NCBI RefSeq assembly: GCF_026627925.1
Contig: NZ_JAPNLE010000009.1
Location: forward strand, 2,480,001 to 2,544,000
Direction of reading: 5' to 3'
DNA length: 64,000 nucleotides
Origin: Cupriavidus sp. D39
GTDB lineage: Bacteria; Pseudomonadota; Gammaproteobacteria; Burkholderiales; Burkholderiaceae
A program made the translations under genes and the position numbers. Below the pieces are notes generated by a model that searched no databases, had not been told where the DNA came from, and saw nothing but the letters and a program-made list of their open reading frames with translations. Positions 10,736-20,176 of this stretch are shown here, in pieces (within the stretch, counting starts at the first letter, position 1; each line of letters opens with the position of its first letter).

Positions 10736-11812
10736 TCAGGCCGCCTTCTTGACCTGGTTGGCCAGCGCCTTGCAGATGGCTTCGGTGACCGACGCGGTGG
10801 TTGCGTTGCCGCCCAGATCCGGGGTGAAGACGCCGTCCGCGGTGATCTGCTCGATGGCTGCCATCAGGCGGTCCGCCGCGGGCTTCTCACCCAGATGCTC
10901 AAGCATCATGGCCGCGGTCCAGAAGGTGGCGATGGGATTCGCCACACCCTTGCCCGTGATGTCGAAGGCGGAGCCGTGGATCGGCTCGAACATGGAAGGG
11001 AACAGGCGCTCCGGGTTCAGGTTGGCGGTCGGCGCGATGCCGAGGCTGCCGGAAAGTGCCGCTGCCAGGTCGGACAGGATGTCGGCGTGCAGGTTGGTCG
11101 CGACCACCACGTCCAGCGTATGGGGCTTCAACACCATGCGCGTCGTCACGGCGTCGACCAGTTCGCGGTCAACCTTGACGTCCGGATAGTCCTTGGCGAC
11201 TTCGTAGAAGATCTCGTCCCACATCACCATGCCGAAGCGCTGCGCGTTCGACTTGGTCACCAGGGTAAGGTGCTTGCGGGGGCGCTTTTGCGCGAGCTCA
11301 AATGCGAAGCGGTGGATCCGTTCGACACCGGCGCGCGTGAAGACAGCGGTTTCCGTGCCGGTCTCGATGGGCAGGCCACGGTGGGTACGGCCGCCGTTGC
11401 CCGCGTATTCGCCTTCCGAGTTCTCGCGGATGATGACCCAGTCGATGTCCTTGCCATTGGCCAGCGGGCTCTTCACCCCTGGCAGTACGCGTGCGGGGCG
11501 TACGTTGGCGTACTGGTCGAAGCCCTGGGCGATGGGTAGGCGCAGGCCCCACAGCGACACGTGGTCGGGCACGTTCAGTGCGCCGACGGCACCAAAGAAG
11601 ATAGCGTCGAACTGCTTCAGGCGTTCAAGCCCGCCTTCGGGAATGTAGTAGCCTTTTTCCAGGTAGTAGTCGGAGCTCCACGGGAAATGCTCGACACTCA
11701 GCTTGAAGCCGCCATCTTGCCCCGCCAGGGTCTCCAGCACTTGCAAACCGGCAGAGATGACTTCCGGGCCGATGCCATCGCCAGGGATGGCTGCAATCTT
11801 GTATTCACGCAT
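10736..11812 (-). CDS. ttuC: Tartrate dehydrogenase / D-malate dehydrogenase (isopropylmalate dehydrogenase family)
   Basis: The product has 358 residues. It belongs to the beta-decarboxylating dehydrogenases: IPGDGIGPEV near residue 10, GAVG and SLWGLRLPIAQGFDQYANVRP with the conserved arginines, IRENSEGEYAG, catalytic lysine region LTLVTKSNAQ, metal acids in LHADILSDLAAALSGSLG, and FEPIHGSAFDITGKG. The WGLRLPI..QYANVRP segment is characteristic of tartrate/D-malate dehydrogenases rather than LeuB. Such enzymes oxidise (+)-tartrate, convert meso-tartrate to glycerate and D-malate to pyruvate. The ATG at 11812 follows GAGGAG; an upstream ATG at 11839 lacks a good site. It is the first gene of the operon, divergent from a LysR regulator. 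Confidence 0.92.
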   Translation of the reverse strand: MREYKIAAIPGDGIGPEVISAGLQVLETLAGQDGGFKLSVEHFPWSSDYYLEKGYYIPEGGLERLKQFDAIFFGAVGALNVPDHVSLWGLRLPIAQGFDQYANVRPARVLPGVKSPLANGKDIDWVIIRENSEGEYAGNGGRTHRGLPIETGTETAVFTRAGVERIHRFAFELAQKRPRKHLTLVTKSNAQRFGMVMWDEIFYEVAKDYPDVKVDRELVDAVTTRMVLKPHTLDVVVATNLHADILSDLAAALSGSLGIAPTANLNPERLFPSMFEPIHGSAFDITGKGVANPIATFWTAAMMLEHLGEKPAADRLMAAIEQITADGVFTPDLGGNATTASVTEAICKALANQVKKAA

Positions 11813-11898
11813 AGCGTTGCTCCTCTCATTGTTTTCCACACACCGAAGGCCGCTTTCAACCGCCAGGTATGCCGGCGCCTTCTGTGACCTAACTATCG

Positions 11899-11934
11899 TT
11901 GAAAACCAAGGGAGTAAGATGAACTGATTTTCAA
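11899..11934. promoter_or_regulatory. Candidate LysR operator between ttuC and its regulator
   Basis: In the 146-base divergent gap, TTGAAAA (11899-11905) is mirrored by TTTTCAA (11928-11934). A dyad of this kind in an AT-rich intergenic region beside a LysR gene is the expected form of a LysR binding site. No experiment supports it. Confidence 0.4.
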
Positions 11935-11958
11935 ACTAATATTAACTTGGGGTTGAAG

Positions 11959-12882
11959 ATGGGACATCCTTCGGAACTTGCCTTCTTCGCTGGCCTGGCC
12001 AAGGCGGGCAGCCTGTCAGCGGCCGCGCGTGAGCAAGACGTCACACCTGCAGCCATCAGTAAACGGCTCGCTCAAATGGAGAAGCGGCTTGGGGTGCGGT
12101 TGCTGAACCGGACGACGCGGCGCATCGGCCTGACGGCCGAGGGAGAGGTCTACCTCGAGCACGCCCGGCGCCTGCTCGCGGAGATCGAGGATCTCGACCA
12201 ACTGATCTCCAGCAGCCATGTGGCGCCGCGTGGGACGTTGCGAGTCAACGCTCCGCTGGGATTCGGGCGAACTTACATCGCGCCTGCGATATCCGATTTC
12301 GCCAAACGGTTTCCACAGATGGAGGTGCAGCTACATCTGACGGACAGGCCAATGAACCTGGGGGATGAAGGATTCGACATCGGGATACGGTTCGGCGAGA
12401 TTCCGGATACACGCCTGATGGCGCGGAAGATTGCCGACAACCGGCGCCTGGTCTGCGCCGCGCCCTCGTATCTGAAAGCACACGGCACGCCGGTCACGCC
12501 ACACGATCTGACGCAGCATCAATGCATCGTGCTGCGCCAGAATGACTCCGCATATGGCATCTGGCGCTTCGTCAAAGGCAAGAAGACGGAAACGGTGAAG
12601 GTACGCGGCGCTCTGAGCAGCAATGATGGCGAAGTCACGCTGACGTGGGGCCTTGCCGGGCAAGGGATCTTGCAACGCGCGGAGTGGGACCTTGCCAAGT
12701 ACCTCCGAAGTGGCCGCCTGGTCTTGCTGCTCGAAGACTATGCCTTGCCACCAGCCGACATCTTTGCCGTCTTCCCGGAGCGGCTGAACATGTCGGCCAA
12801 GGTCCGGGCGTTCCTCGACTTCCTGGTTGCGCACTTTGAAGGGAAACTGCTTAGGGCACGTGGGGGTACCTCTTCCTGGTAG
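11959..12882 (+). CDS. LysR-family transcriptional regulator of the tartrate operon
   Basis: The product has about 307 residues. The N-terminal winged HTH is typical: ELAFFAGLAKAGSLSAAARE then VTPAAISKRLAQMEKRLGVRLLNRTTRR. The effector domain follows, with PRGTLRVNAPLGFGRTYIAPAI, the GFDIGIRFGEIPDTRLMARK segment and a conserved C-terminal AKVRAFLDFLVAHF. I use the ATG at 11959; an in-frame TTG lies at 11947. It is divergent from ttuC and is therefore the probable activator of the ttuC-eno operon in response to tartrate. The specific ligand is inferred from context only. Confidence 0.9.
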   Translation: MGHPSELAFFAGLAKAGSLSAAAREQDVTPAAISKRLAQMEKRLGVRLLNRTTRRIGLTAEGEVYLEHARRLLAEIEDLDQLISSSHVAPRGTLRVNAPLGFGRTYIAPAISDFAKRFPQMEVQLHLTDRPMNLGDEGFDIGIRFGEIPDTRLMARKIADNRRLVCAAPSYLKAHGTPVTPHDLTQHQCIVLRQNDSAYGIWRFVKGKKTETVKVRGALSSNDGEVTLTWGLAGQGILQRAEWDLAKYLRSGRLVLLLEDYALPPADIFAVFPERLNMSAKVRAFLDFLVAHFEGKLLRARGGTSSW

Positions 12883-12940
12883 ACGGCCGGCCACGCGCAG
12901 TCATCCGGACAGCCTACGGCCGCCCCAGCAGACCTCCATG

Positions 12941-13291
12941 TCAGATGTGGGCGAGCACATTGATCAGTTTGCCGAATGGGTCGCGAACATAGAAGCGTCG
13001 CACGGCCCACGGCTCGTCGACCGGGCCGTACTCGATGGGAATGCCTGCCGACTTCACGCGCTCTAGTGCGGCGGCAATATCGTCCACTTCGATCGATAGA
13101 TCAGGCGTTGGCGTGTCCGATCCTCCTTGCGAAGCGAAACTGATCTGCACGTCCATCCTTTCCGAAGACCCGTAGGTGGCAATCCAGCCATGATCCATCA
13201 GCAGATCGAGGCCAAATACGCCCTGGTAAAAGCGCTTCGCGTCGTCTACGGCTTGCGTGTTGATATTTGCAACGATTCGTTTGACCTTCAT
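12941..13291 (-). CDS. VOC (glyoxalase/bleomycin resistance) family protein
   Basis: The product is 116 residues. It begins MKVKRIVANINTQAVDDAKRF, followed by FYQGVFGLDLLMDHGWI, a DLSIEVDDIAAALERVK segment and FYVRDPFGKLINVLAHI at the end. This is the paired beta-alpha-beta-beta-beta layout of the vicinal oxygen chelate fold. The ATG at 13291 is preceded by GGTGAGG and gives the family's usual length; a longer frame exists but its start is poor. It stands alone between LysR and DUF429 genes. Substrate unknown. Confidence 0.85.
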   Translation of the reverse strand: MKVKRIVANINTQAVDDAKRFYQGVFGLDLLMDHGWIATYGSSERMDVQISFASQGGSDTPTPDLSIEVDDIAAALERVKSAGIPIEYGPVDEPWAVRRFYVRDPFGKLINVLAHI

Positions 13292-13422
13292 TGCGACCTC
13301 ACCTGAATCACCGTGTGGAGGGAAATATAGCGGGACGCTACCATACGGCTTCGACCGGTCGCGGCCGGTCGTCTGTGCCCAAGTGGAAGCCGGACAGGGA
13401 TGACAATCCAAGCAAGATACGA

Positions 13423-14016
13423 TCAGAGCTGTCGCTGTGGAAACCAGTAGTGGACGGGTGCGCCTGCCGGAAAAAATGGCGAGGATTCATGCAGCGCGAG
13501 ATCGTGCCAGCCGTCGGACGGGTTAGCCATCGCATGCGCAGCAAACGCAGCCAGCGCTGCGTCCCTCATATGGTCAACTACGCCGGATAGATCGGGGTTC
13601 TCAGCAAACTTCCTTGCCGCCTCGCATACCTTTAACAGCGCCTTCGGATGGGCTTCGCTGATAGCTGCATCAGGCCAGCTCCCGGCCACCTTCCTTGCGA
13701 TGAGGATGCCTTGTGCCAGGCAGGCGCCCCGCAGCGAATTGACATGCGCGACCGTGCCATTGTGCCCGCCCGCGGCACGCACCAGCTTGCGCACCTCGCT
13801 ATCTGCCCGACGATCTTCTGAGGAAACCCAGAAAAGTGGCGCATCGATGCCCACGGCAGCCGGTGGTTCCTCCTTGAGGACATCCGTGACTGCCGTGAAG
13901 GCCTCCTCGGCATCACTAGCGATGCCGCCTACACAACTTGTTGAGGCACGGTCAAAGGTGACGACACACCATCCGAATGCCTTCTTTCCTCCTGGATCGA
14001 AGCCGACAAGTTTCAT
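13423..14016 (-). CDS. DUF429 domain-containing protein
   Basis: The product is about 197 residues. It opens with KLVGFDPGGKKAFGWCVV, a short RNase H-like first strand with an early Asp, has AAVGIDAPLFW about residue 55, and a C-terminal DAALAAFAAHAMANPSDGWHD helix. These match DUF429, a family with an RNase H-like fold. GAGGAG precedes both a GTG (14022) and the ATG (14016); I took the ATG. The function is not known, though nuclease-like proteins are suspected in the family. Nothing nearby clarifies the role. Confidence 0.7.
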   Translation of the reverse strand: MKLVGFDPGGKKAFGWCVVTFDRASTSCVGGIASDAEEAFTAVTDVLKEEPPAAVGIDAPLFWVSSEDRRADSEVRKLVRAAGGHNGTVAHVNSLRGACLAQGILIARKVAGSWPDAAISEAHPKALLKVCEAARKFAENPDLSGVVDHMRDAALAAFAAHAMANPSDGWHDLALHESSPFFPAGAPVHYWFPQRQL

Positions 14017-14227
14017 GGGCACTTAGCTCCTCTGACTGAGAGGGAGCATGGTAGACCATTACCGAAGCTGGTGATTGCGGATGAGCATTTTGAGTGGCTC
14101 GCACAAATGGCTCCCCATCGATTCGCCCACACCTCGCAACAGTGAATTGCAAACCGAGGGTTTTCCCTTGGCGGGACGTTGGCGTAGATTACTTACTCCA
14201 ATCGGCCTTGCCAAGGAAGCGAACGTC

Positions 14228-14629
14228 ATGCGACTCACACCCGAAACCCTGCTCCCGACCCAACACGTGACGACGGAAGACGTCGTCACGGCTATCCGTC
14301 ACCAGGACATCGTCGAGGCCTACACGGCAACGAGCGCTTCGCAACGCGTCGCCGTGCTCCACATGCTCTATCCGCGCACCGACGCCCGCACGCATCGCAG
14401 CCTCGACGCGCTGGTCAACACGCTGCACGTGCATGGCCTGCACCAGGTCGCGGACCTGGTGGAGAAAGAAGCGCATTACCTGGTGTTCAAGGACCCCGCC
14501 AAGGCCTGGAAGGCGCTGCACGAGATCCGCCATGACTCGCTCGCGATCGGCGTGCACCTCTATTACAAGGGGCGGTCCGGCGCGGCGGCCGAGGCTGCGC
14601 TGGATGTGGATGCGCATCGCGCGGGCTAA
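14228..14629 (+). CDS. Hypothetical cytosolic protein
   Basis: The product has 133 residues. It is mostly helical in appearance, with a run VVTAIRHQDIVEAYTATSASQ, a His-rich stretch TLHVHGLHQVADLVEKEAHY, and ends in ALDVDAHRAG. AAGGAAG lies ten bases upstream of the ATG at 14228, while the open frame itself runs back to 14075. It has no signal peptide or membrane span and no motif that I recognise. The codon use matches its neighbours, so it is likely a real gene. It is not obviously linked to the gallate cluster that follows on the other strand. Confidence 0.6.
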   Translation: MRLTPETLLPTQHVTTEDVVTAIRHQDIVEAYTATSASQRVAVLHMLYPRTDARTHRSLDALVNTLHVHGLHQVADLVEKEAHYLVFKDPAKAWKALHEIRHDSLAIGVHLYYKGRSGAAAEAALDVDAHRAG

Positions 14630-14758
14630 TGGGTTGTTGCCCTTGTCGCCAGTCCAGCGAATATCCTCTGGCAATCTTCAGGCAACAGCGCGCCCACCGT
14701 GCGCCAGACGCACGGCGAGGGTAAAGGCGGAAGGGGAAAAGCGGCTCGCTCTGCCGCT

Positions 14759-16105
14759 TTAGTCCGGCTTGACTACGGGCGCCACTGCGTCCGGCTGCAC
14801 GCCGGGGCTTTGCCACGCGGCGCCCTGGCCAGCTGTGGCGGCAGTGCCGCTTACCGAGTAAAGCGCGCCGGGCGCGTTGCGGGTCTTCTGGAAATCCGCG
14901 AGCGACTCGCCGCGCATGGCGGCGTAGATATGCAGATTGGAGACGCCGCTGACCGCGCCGAGCTTCTCCAGCAGGAAGAAGATCACGCCGTAGTGGATCA
15001 TCCCGCGCCAGTCGCGCTGTGAGATGAGGTCGCGCTCCTGCGCGGTGAGTCCGGCTTCGTCGTACGTGGCGGCGGGATCGGCCAGGAAGCGGACGCGGAA
15101 GTCCGGCTGCACCAGCTGATGCAGGTAGCGGTTGATGCGGTAGGCCCGCACGCTGGTTTCCAGCGTGAAGGGATACGTGCCTTCCAGCGCTTCGATGCCG
15201 CGCAACTGGTGCCCGATATGCTCGCGCTGGCGCTCGGCGCGCGCCGCCACGCGCTCGGGGTCCGCGCAGGCTTGGTTCTCGTAGACGGCCACGGCGATGC
15301 CGGTCATGGAGGGCAGGTAGTAGTCGCGATGGATGCAGCGGACGGCGTTGGACATAGCGCCGCGCATGACCATCCACATCACCACCTCGGCGCTCTCGAA
15401 GCCGCCCAGCTTGGCGTAGTCGGCGTGGGTGAGTTCCAGCAGCGCCTCGGGGTCGGATTCGAACAGATCCAGGAAGCGGTGATCCCACGCGGTGTTGTTG
15501 AAGCCGGCGCGTTCGCCATGCACCTGGTGCGAGAGCCCGCCGGTGGCCACGATGGCCACGCGCAGGTCTTCCGGGTAGCTCTCGATGGCGCGGCGCAGCC
15601 CCTGCCCCAGCTTGTAGCAGCGGCGCGCGGACGGCGCCGGGAACTGGAGCACGCCGACTTGCAGCGGCACGATCCTGACAGGCCAGCCATCGCCGTGCGG
15701 CAGCAGGACCGACAAGGGCGAGAAGCAGCCGTGGTCGAGCGCCTTGTCCTGGAAGAAGGACATGTCGAACTCATCGGCCATCAGCGATGCGCCGATGTGC
15801 CTGGACAAACCAACATGGCCACCGATGGCGGGCAGCGAGCGCGGACCGCCGCCTTCATCGGCCGCGGCGTAGGACTCGCCGATCCCGAGCGCGAATGCCG
15901 AGTAGTGGTCGAAGAAGAAGGATGTCACGTGATCGTTGTAGACCATGACGAGGACATCCGGCCTGGCTTTGGCCAACCATTCGCTGACCGGCGCGTACGC
16001 GGCAAAGATCGGAGCCCAGGCGGGATCCTGCTGCTTGCCCGCATCCAGCGCGAAGCCGATGGTGGGCGTGTGGGATGACGCGATGGCGCCGATGATAGTG
16101 GCCAT
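14759..16105 (-). CDS. galA: Gallate dioxygenase (fused LigB/LigA-type extradiol dioxygenase)
   Basis: The product has 448 residues and opens the ring of gallate to 4-oxalomesaconate. The N-terminal two thirds is the LigB-type catalytic domain: ASSHTPTIGFALD, MVYNDHVTSFFFDH with iron-binding His/Asp, a GLSRHIGASL segment, and ATGGLSHQVHGERAGFNN. The C-terminal third carries a LigA-like domain from about residue 285 (FTLETSVRAYRINRYLHQLVQPDFR). This one-chain fusion is the GalA/DesB arrangement, unlike two-subunit LigAB. It lies ten bases after galT, so it is in one transcript with the symporter, and the rest of the pathway is divergent. Confidence 0.93.
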   Translation of the reverse strand: MATIIGAIASSHTPTIGFALDAGKQQDPAWAPIFAAYAPVSEWLAKARPDVLVMVYNDHVTSFFFDHYSAFALGIGESYAAADEGGGPRSLPAIGGHVGLSRHIGASLMADEFDMSFFQDKALDHGCFSPLSVLLPHGDGWPVRIVPLQVGVLQFPAPSARRCYKLGQGLRRAIESYPEDLRVAIVATGGLSHQVHGERAGFNNTAWDHRFLDLFESDPEALLELTHADYAKLGGFESAEVVMWMVMRGAMSNAVRCIHRDYYLPSMTGIAVAVYENQACADPERVAARAERQREHIGHQLRGIEALEGTYPFTLETSVRAYRINRYLHQLVQPDFRVRFLADPAATYDEAGLTAQERDLISQRDWRGMIHYGVIFFLLEKLGAVSGVSNLHIYAAMRGESLADFQKTRNAPGALYSVSGTAATAGQGAAWQSPGVQPDAVAPVVKPD

Positions 16106-16114
16106 GTTAAAGAC

Positions 16115-17443
16115 TCAGGCGGGTACGGCGCGTTGCTGCACCTTGGTGGAAATGATCGATATCGCGGCCATGGCCGCGGGGACGGCAAGGATGGCAATGA
16201 CCGCGCTGAAGCCCCAGCCCAGGCTGAGCAGCACGCCGCCAGCCATGGACCCGGTGATGCTGCCGAAGCGGCCGATGCCCAGCATCCAGCTCACGCCGGT
16301 GGCGCGCACCGGGGTGGGATAGCACCCGGGGGCGAAGGCGTTCAGGCCGGTCTGTGCGCCGCTCATGCAAAAGCCCGCCATCAGCACGTAGAAGGCAAAC
16401 AGCGTGGAGCTCACATTGCCCGAGGCCAGCAGGAGAATCCATGCTGCGCCGCAAGCGTAGGCAAGCGCGATGACCTTGTTGGCGGCGCGGCGGTCCATGT
16501 AGAACCCGACCACGAGTGCCCCAACGGTCCCGCCCAGCTGGAAGAGCGCGGTGAGGTTGGCGGCGCGCTCGATCGGCAGCCCTGCGTCCTTGATCAGGGT
16601 CGGCAGCCAGCCGCTGAGCAGGTAGATCACCAGCAAGCCCATGAAGTAAGTGAGCCAGAGGGACAGTGTGATCCCACGGTAGCCGGGCGACAAGAGCGTG
16701 CGCACGGGTTGCGAGGTGGGCACCGGCGGCTCGCTGATGGTGAACTCGGTATTGTCCGCAATGTTGCCCCCGCACACGCGGCGCAGGGTACGGGCGATCT
16801 TCTCCGGGGCCGCTTTGCGCACGACCATGAAGCGCACGGATTCCGGAATCAGCAGCATGTAGACCGGCAGGCAGATCAGCGGCAGCGCGCCGCCCACCAT
16901 CAGCACTGTGCGCCAGCCATAGTGCGGCAACAGCGCAGCGGCGCCGAAACCGACCAATGCGGAGCCCAGGTTGAAGCCGGTGAACATGGCGGCCAGCAGC
17001 GTGCTGCGGGAGCGTTCCGGCACGTATTCCGAGAGCAGCGTGGTGGTGCTGGGCATGGCCGCGCCCAGGCCAAGGCCCGTGAGGAAGCGCAGCAGCGACA
17101 GCGTCACGATGCCGTCGGAAAACGCGCTCAGCAGGTTGAACGAACCGAACAGCGCGATGGAGCCGATCAGCAGCTTCTTGCGGCCAAAGCGGTCGGAGAG
17201 CGGGCCGACCAGCAGCGCGCCGATGGCAAGGCCGAGCGGCGCGGCGCTCATCACGACGCCGAAGCTGGCACGGGAGATGCCCCACTCGCGCGTGATGTCC
17301 GGGGCGAGGAAGCCCATGATGGCGACATCCATGCCGTCGGTGGCTACGATCAGGAAGCATAAGCCGAGCAGCAGCCACTGGTAGCTCGACATTTTTCTAT
17401 CATTGATGTGGGCTCGGATATCGAGCCGGGGCCGTGCAGTCAT
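16115..17443 (-). CDS. galT: MFS aromatic acid:H+ symporter, probable gallate transporter
   Basis: The product is 442 residues with 12 predicted membrane spans. AAHS-family motifs are visible: DGMDVAIMGFLAPDI in the first span, LVGPLSDRFGRKKLL between spans 2 and 3, ESVRFMVVRKA before the central loop, and GFYMDRRAANKVI in the second half. The ATG at 17443 follows CAGGAGACGGC, a good ribosome site; a longer frame goes to 17539. It is the first gene of the galT-galA pair. PcaK and GalT are the nearest known types. Substrate is assigned by the adjacent dioxygenase. Confidence 0.9.
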   Translation of the reverse strand: MTARPRLDIRAHINDRKMSSYQWLLLGLCFLIVATDGMDVAIMGFLAPDITREWGISRASFGVVMSAAPLGLAIGALLVGPLSDRFGRKKLLIGSIALFGSFNLLSAFSDGIVTLSLLRFLTGLGLGAAMPSTTTLLSEYVPERSRSTLLAAMFTGFNLGSALVGFGAAALLPHYGWRTVLMVGGALPLICLPVYMLLIPESVRFMVVRKAAPEKIARTLRRVCGGNIADNTEFTISEPPVPTSQPVRTLLSPGYRGITLSLWLTYFMGLLVIYLLSGWLPTLIKDAGLPIERAANLTALFQLGGTVGALVVGFYMDRRAANKVIALAYACGAAWILLLASGNVSSTLFAFYVLMAGFCMSGAQTGLNAFAPGCYPTPVRATGVSWMLGIGRFGSITGSMAGGVLLSLGWGFSAVIAILAVPAAMAAISIISTKVQQRAVPA

Positions 17444-17658
17444 GCCGTCTCCTGGTGAACCCGAACGCGGGCTCTTATCGTTCATCTGACTAATGGCCAG
17501 AATCGCCATGCTGGGCGTGGGCGCCAGCGCAACGTTCATGGCAAGGCTAGTCTACGATCCGGGCGGTCTGCATGTATTGCTTTCGGCTGGCGGGGCGTTG
17601 CCATCTGCTTATCGATGCACGGATGGCTAGCGCCGCGGCACCGGCTGCGGCGTGGACT

Positions 17659-18911
17659 TCAGCGCCAGGCCGCGCTGCAGGTGCGCAGCTCGGCAAGCAG
17701 CGCGTCGGCGCCGGGCGAGAGCCGAGCGCCCGCGCGGGTCGTGATGCCGATGGGGCGGCTCGCGCCGGGTATGGGGAGATCGAGCACGCAGAGCGATCCC
17801 TGCTCGATCTCATAATGAAGCTGGTGGGCAGACAAGGCAGTGATCATCTCGCCGCGCAGCAGCAGGCCGCGCAATAAAGCCAGGTCTCCGGTTTCCACGA
17901 AGGGTTGCGGCAAGGGCCGTCCCTGTTGCACAAAGTAGCCGTCCAGCGCCTCGCGCAGCGGTGAGCGGGCACGGGAGAGCACCCACGGGTAGGCCTCGAC
18001 ATCGCGCGGGGTGAGCCGCCGCCTGGATGCCAGCGGATGGTCGGCACTGGCAATCAGCGCCATCCGGTCCTCGAACAGCGGCTCCATCGCCAGACCCTGG
18101 GCGGAGCCCGGCCGCAAGGCGCCAAGGATCAGGTCGATGCGCCCGCTGAGCAGCCCCGCGGTCAGTTCCTCATAAGGACTCTCGAGCGAGCGAAAGCGCA
18201 AGCGCGGGTGGCGCGCGTGCAGCCCGGCGATGGCGGCCGGCAGCAGTTGGGTGCGGCCGAGCGGCAGCGCGCCCACCGTGACCACGCCCTCCAGCACCCC
18301 GCTCAGTGCGGCCACGTCGGCCTTGATATGGCGCAGTTCCGCCAGCACGCGCTCGAACCGCACCATCCAGCGGTCGCCCGCGTCCGTGGGAATCATGCCG
18401 CGCGCGGTGCGCAGAAACGGGGCTGCCCCAGTATCTCCTCCAGCCGCGCCACCGCCTGGCTGACGGCGGATTGCGAAATGCCAAGCACCGCGCCCACGCT
18501 GGGCATGTGGTGTGCCTCGGCCAGCATGGTGGCGACTTCCAGCCGGCGCTCGTTGTAGAGCGATTCGAGGCTGGCGACAGCGCCGCCATGCCGGCTGCGC
18601 AGGCGCATGGCTTCGTCCCGGACCTCTCTGAGGATGGCGTCGATCTGCTGCACGCGGAGCAGCACTTCTTCTCCGGCGCGGGTCAGCAGCATGCCCCGCC
18701 CTTTGCGCTCGAAGAGCTCTACCTCCAGGCTGCTCTCCAACGCGCTGACCGAGCGCGCGATCGCTGACGACGCGCGGTGCAGCGTCTCCGTTGCGCGCCG
18801 CACGCCGCCTGCGGCAGCCACGCCGGCAAACACATAAAGGTGATGCAAGCTGATCGGGGGAGATCCATCGGGTGCCTGAGTTTCGCCTTCGTTGTGCTTT
18901 CGGTTCGCCAA
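17659..18911 (-). CDS. galR: LysR-family regulator with two N-terminal HTH units, probable GalR; frame broken near 18420
   Basis: With one base restored the protein has about 417 residues, roughly 100 more than a usual LysR. The first HTH unit is LHHLYVFAGVAAAGGVRRAT to RAGEEVLL. A second LysR-like HTH follows: VATMLAEAHHMPSVGAVLG, SQSAVSQAVARLEEILGQP and FLRTARGMIPTDAG. The effector domain (GVVTVGALPLGRTQLLPAAI onward) reads in the other frame. The break lies in a G4 run at 18419-18422. The likely start is a TTG at 18911, as no in-frame ATG is available upstream. It lies between the galT-galA and galD arms, as expected for the gallate activator. Confidence 0.82.
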
Positions 18912-19012
18912 GCCAATAAGAAGATTGGAACACTGGCCGGGTCAGAAGGCAACCCGCCGCAATGGCTTAGCGCCAATACTCGCCCATCATCGACGTACGC
19001 GGATCGTGTTCC

Positions 19013-20151
19013 ATGAATGACCTCATCGCTTCGGATCTCATGCCGGTACCGTGCATCCTGATGCGTGGCGGCACGTCTCGCGGCCCCTTCTTTCTCGCCG
19101 CGGATCTGCCTGCGCAAACCCCTGCGCGGGACCGCGTGCTGCTGGCCGCCATGGGCTCGCCGGATCCGCGGCAGATCGACGGCCTGGGTGGCGCGCATCC
19201 GTTGACCAGCAAGATTGGCATCGTGGGGCGCGGCGTGCCGGGCGAGGCCGATCTGGAGTTTCTTTTGCGCAGCTCCAGCCCAGGACGGATACGGTGGACA
19301 CCACGCCCAACTGCGGCAACATGCTGGCCGCCGTGCTGCCGTTCGCGGTGGAGCGCGGCTTGCTCAAGCCTTCCGGCGATGTCACCCGTGCCCGGGTGCT
19401 CACCCGGAATACCGGGATGGTGTGCGACATCACCATGCAGACGCCGGGCGGCAAGCCGCACTACGCAGGCGATGCACGCATCGATGGCGTGCCCGGTACG
19501 GCCGCGCCCATCGTGATCGATTTCCTGGATACGGCGGGGTCCGTCTGCCCTGCCCTGCTTCCCAGCGGCAATGCGCTGGACCGGTTGACGGTCAGCGACG
19601 CTGCCACCGGCAAGACGATCACCGTGGACGCGACGCTCATCGACAACGGCATGCCGATGGTGCTGTTGCGCGCCAGCGATCTCGGGCGCTCCGGCTATGA
19701 AAGCGTGCAAGCCCTGAACGAAGACGCGCCGCTGAAGGCCACGCTGGAGGCGCTGCGCCTGGAAGCAGGACATCGCATGGGACTGGGCGACGTCACCGCC
19801 AAGAGCTATCCCAAGATGTGCCTGATCGCCCCGCCGCGTGCCGGCGGCAGCGTTGCCACACGCTGCTTCATTCCGCACGTTTGCCACGACGCCATCGGCG
19901 TGCTGGCGGCCGTGACGGTGGGCACCGCTTGCGTCCTGCCCCAAACGGTAGCGCAAGGCATCGCCGACATCTCCGGCAGCGGCCCAGTCCATGCCATCAG
20001 CGTTGAACACCCCACCGGCGAATTCACCGTCGAGCTGGAAATCGATCCCACGCGGCCGAACACCATCGCGCGCAGCGCGCTGGTTCGCACCGCCCGACCC
20101 ATCATGCGCGGCGAGGTCATGATCCCCGCCGCTGCATGGCCTGCAAACTGA
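19013..20151 (+). CDS. galD: 4-oxalomesaconate tautomerase (PrpF family), frame broken near 19265
   Basis: With one base restored it encodes about 379 residues. It interconverts keto and enol forms of 4-oxalomesaconate after gallate or protocatechuate 4,5-cleavage. The N-terminal part reads VPCILMRGGTSRGPFF, GSPDPRQIDGLGGAHPLTSK (PrpF signature); the second frame continues with VDTTPNCGNMLAAVLPFAVE, which carries the conserved active-site cysteine, and GLGDVTAKSYPKMCLI. The break is in the stretch 19259-19268 (TTTCTTTTG). It is first of the galD-galB-galC-galP unit and divergent from galR. Confidence 0.88.
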
Positions 20152-20176
20152 ACGTACACGCTTAGCACACGTCATT

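Noticed and set aside
15119..16078. A 319-codon plus-strand frame opposite gallate dioxygenase
   Set aside because: Antisense shadow; the dioxygenase on the other strand has all its motifs.
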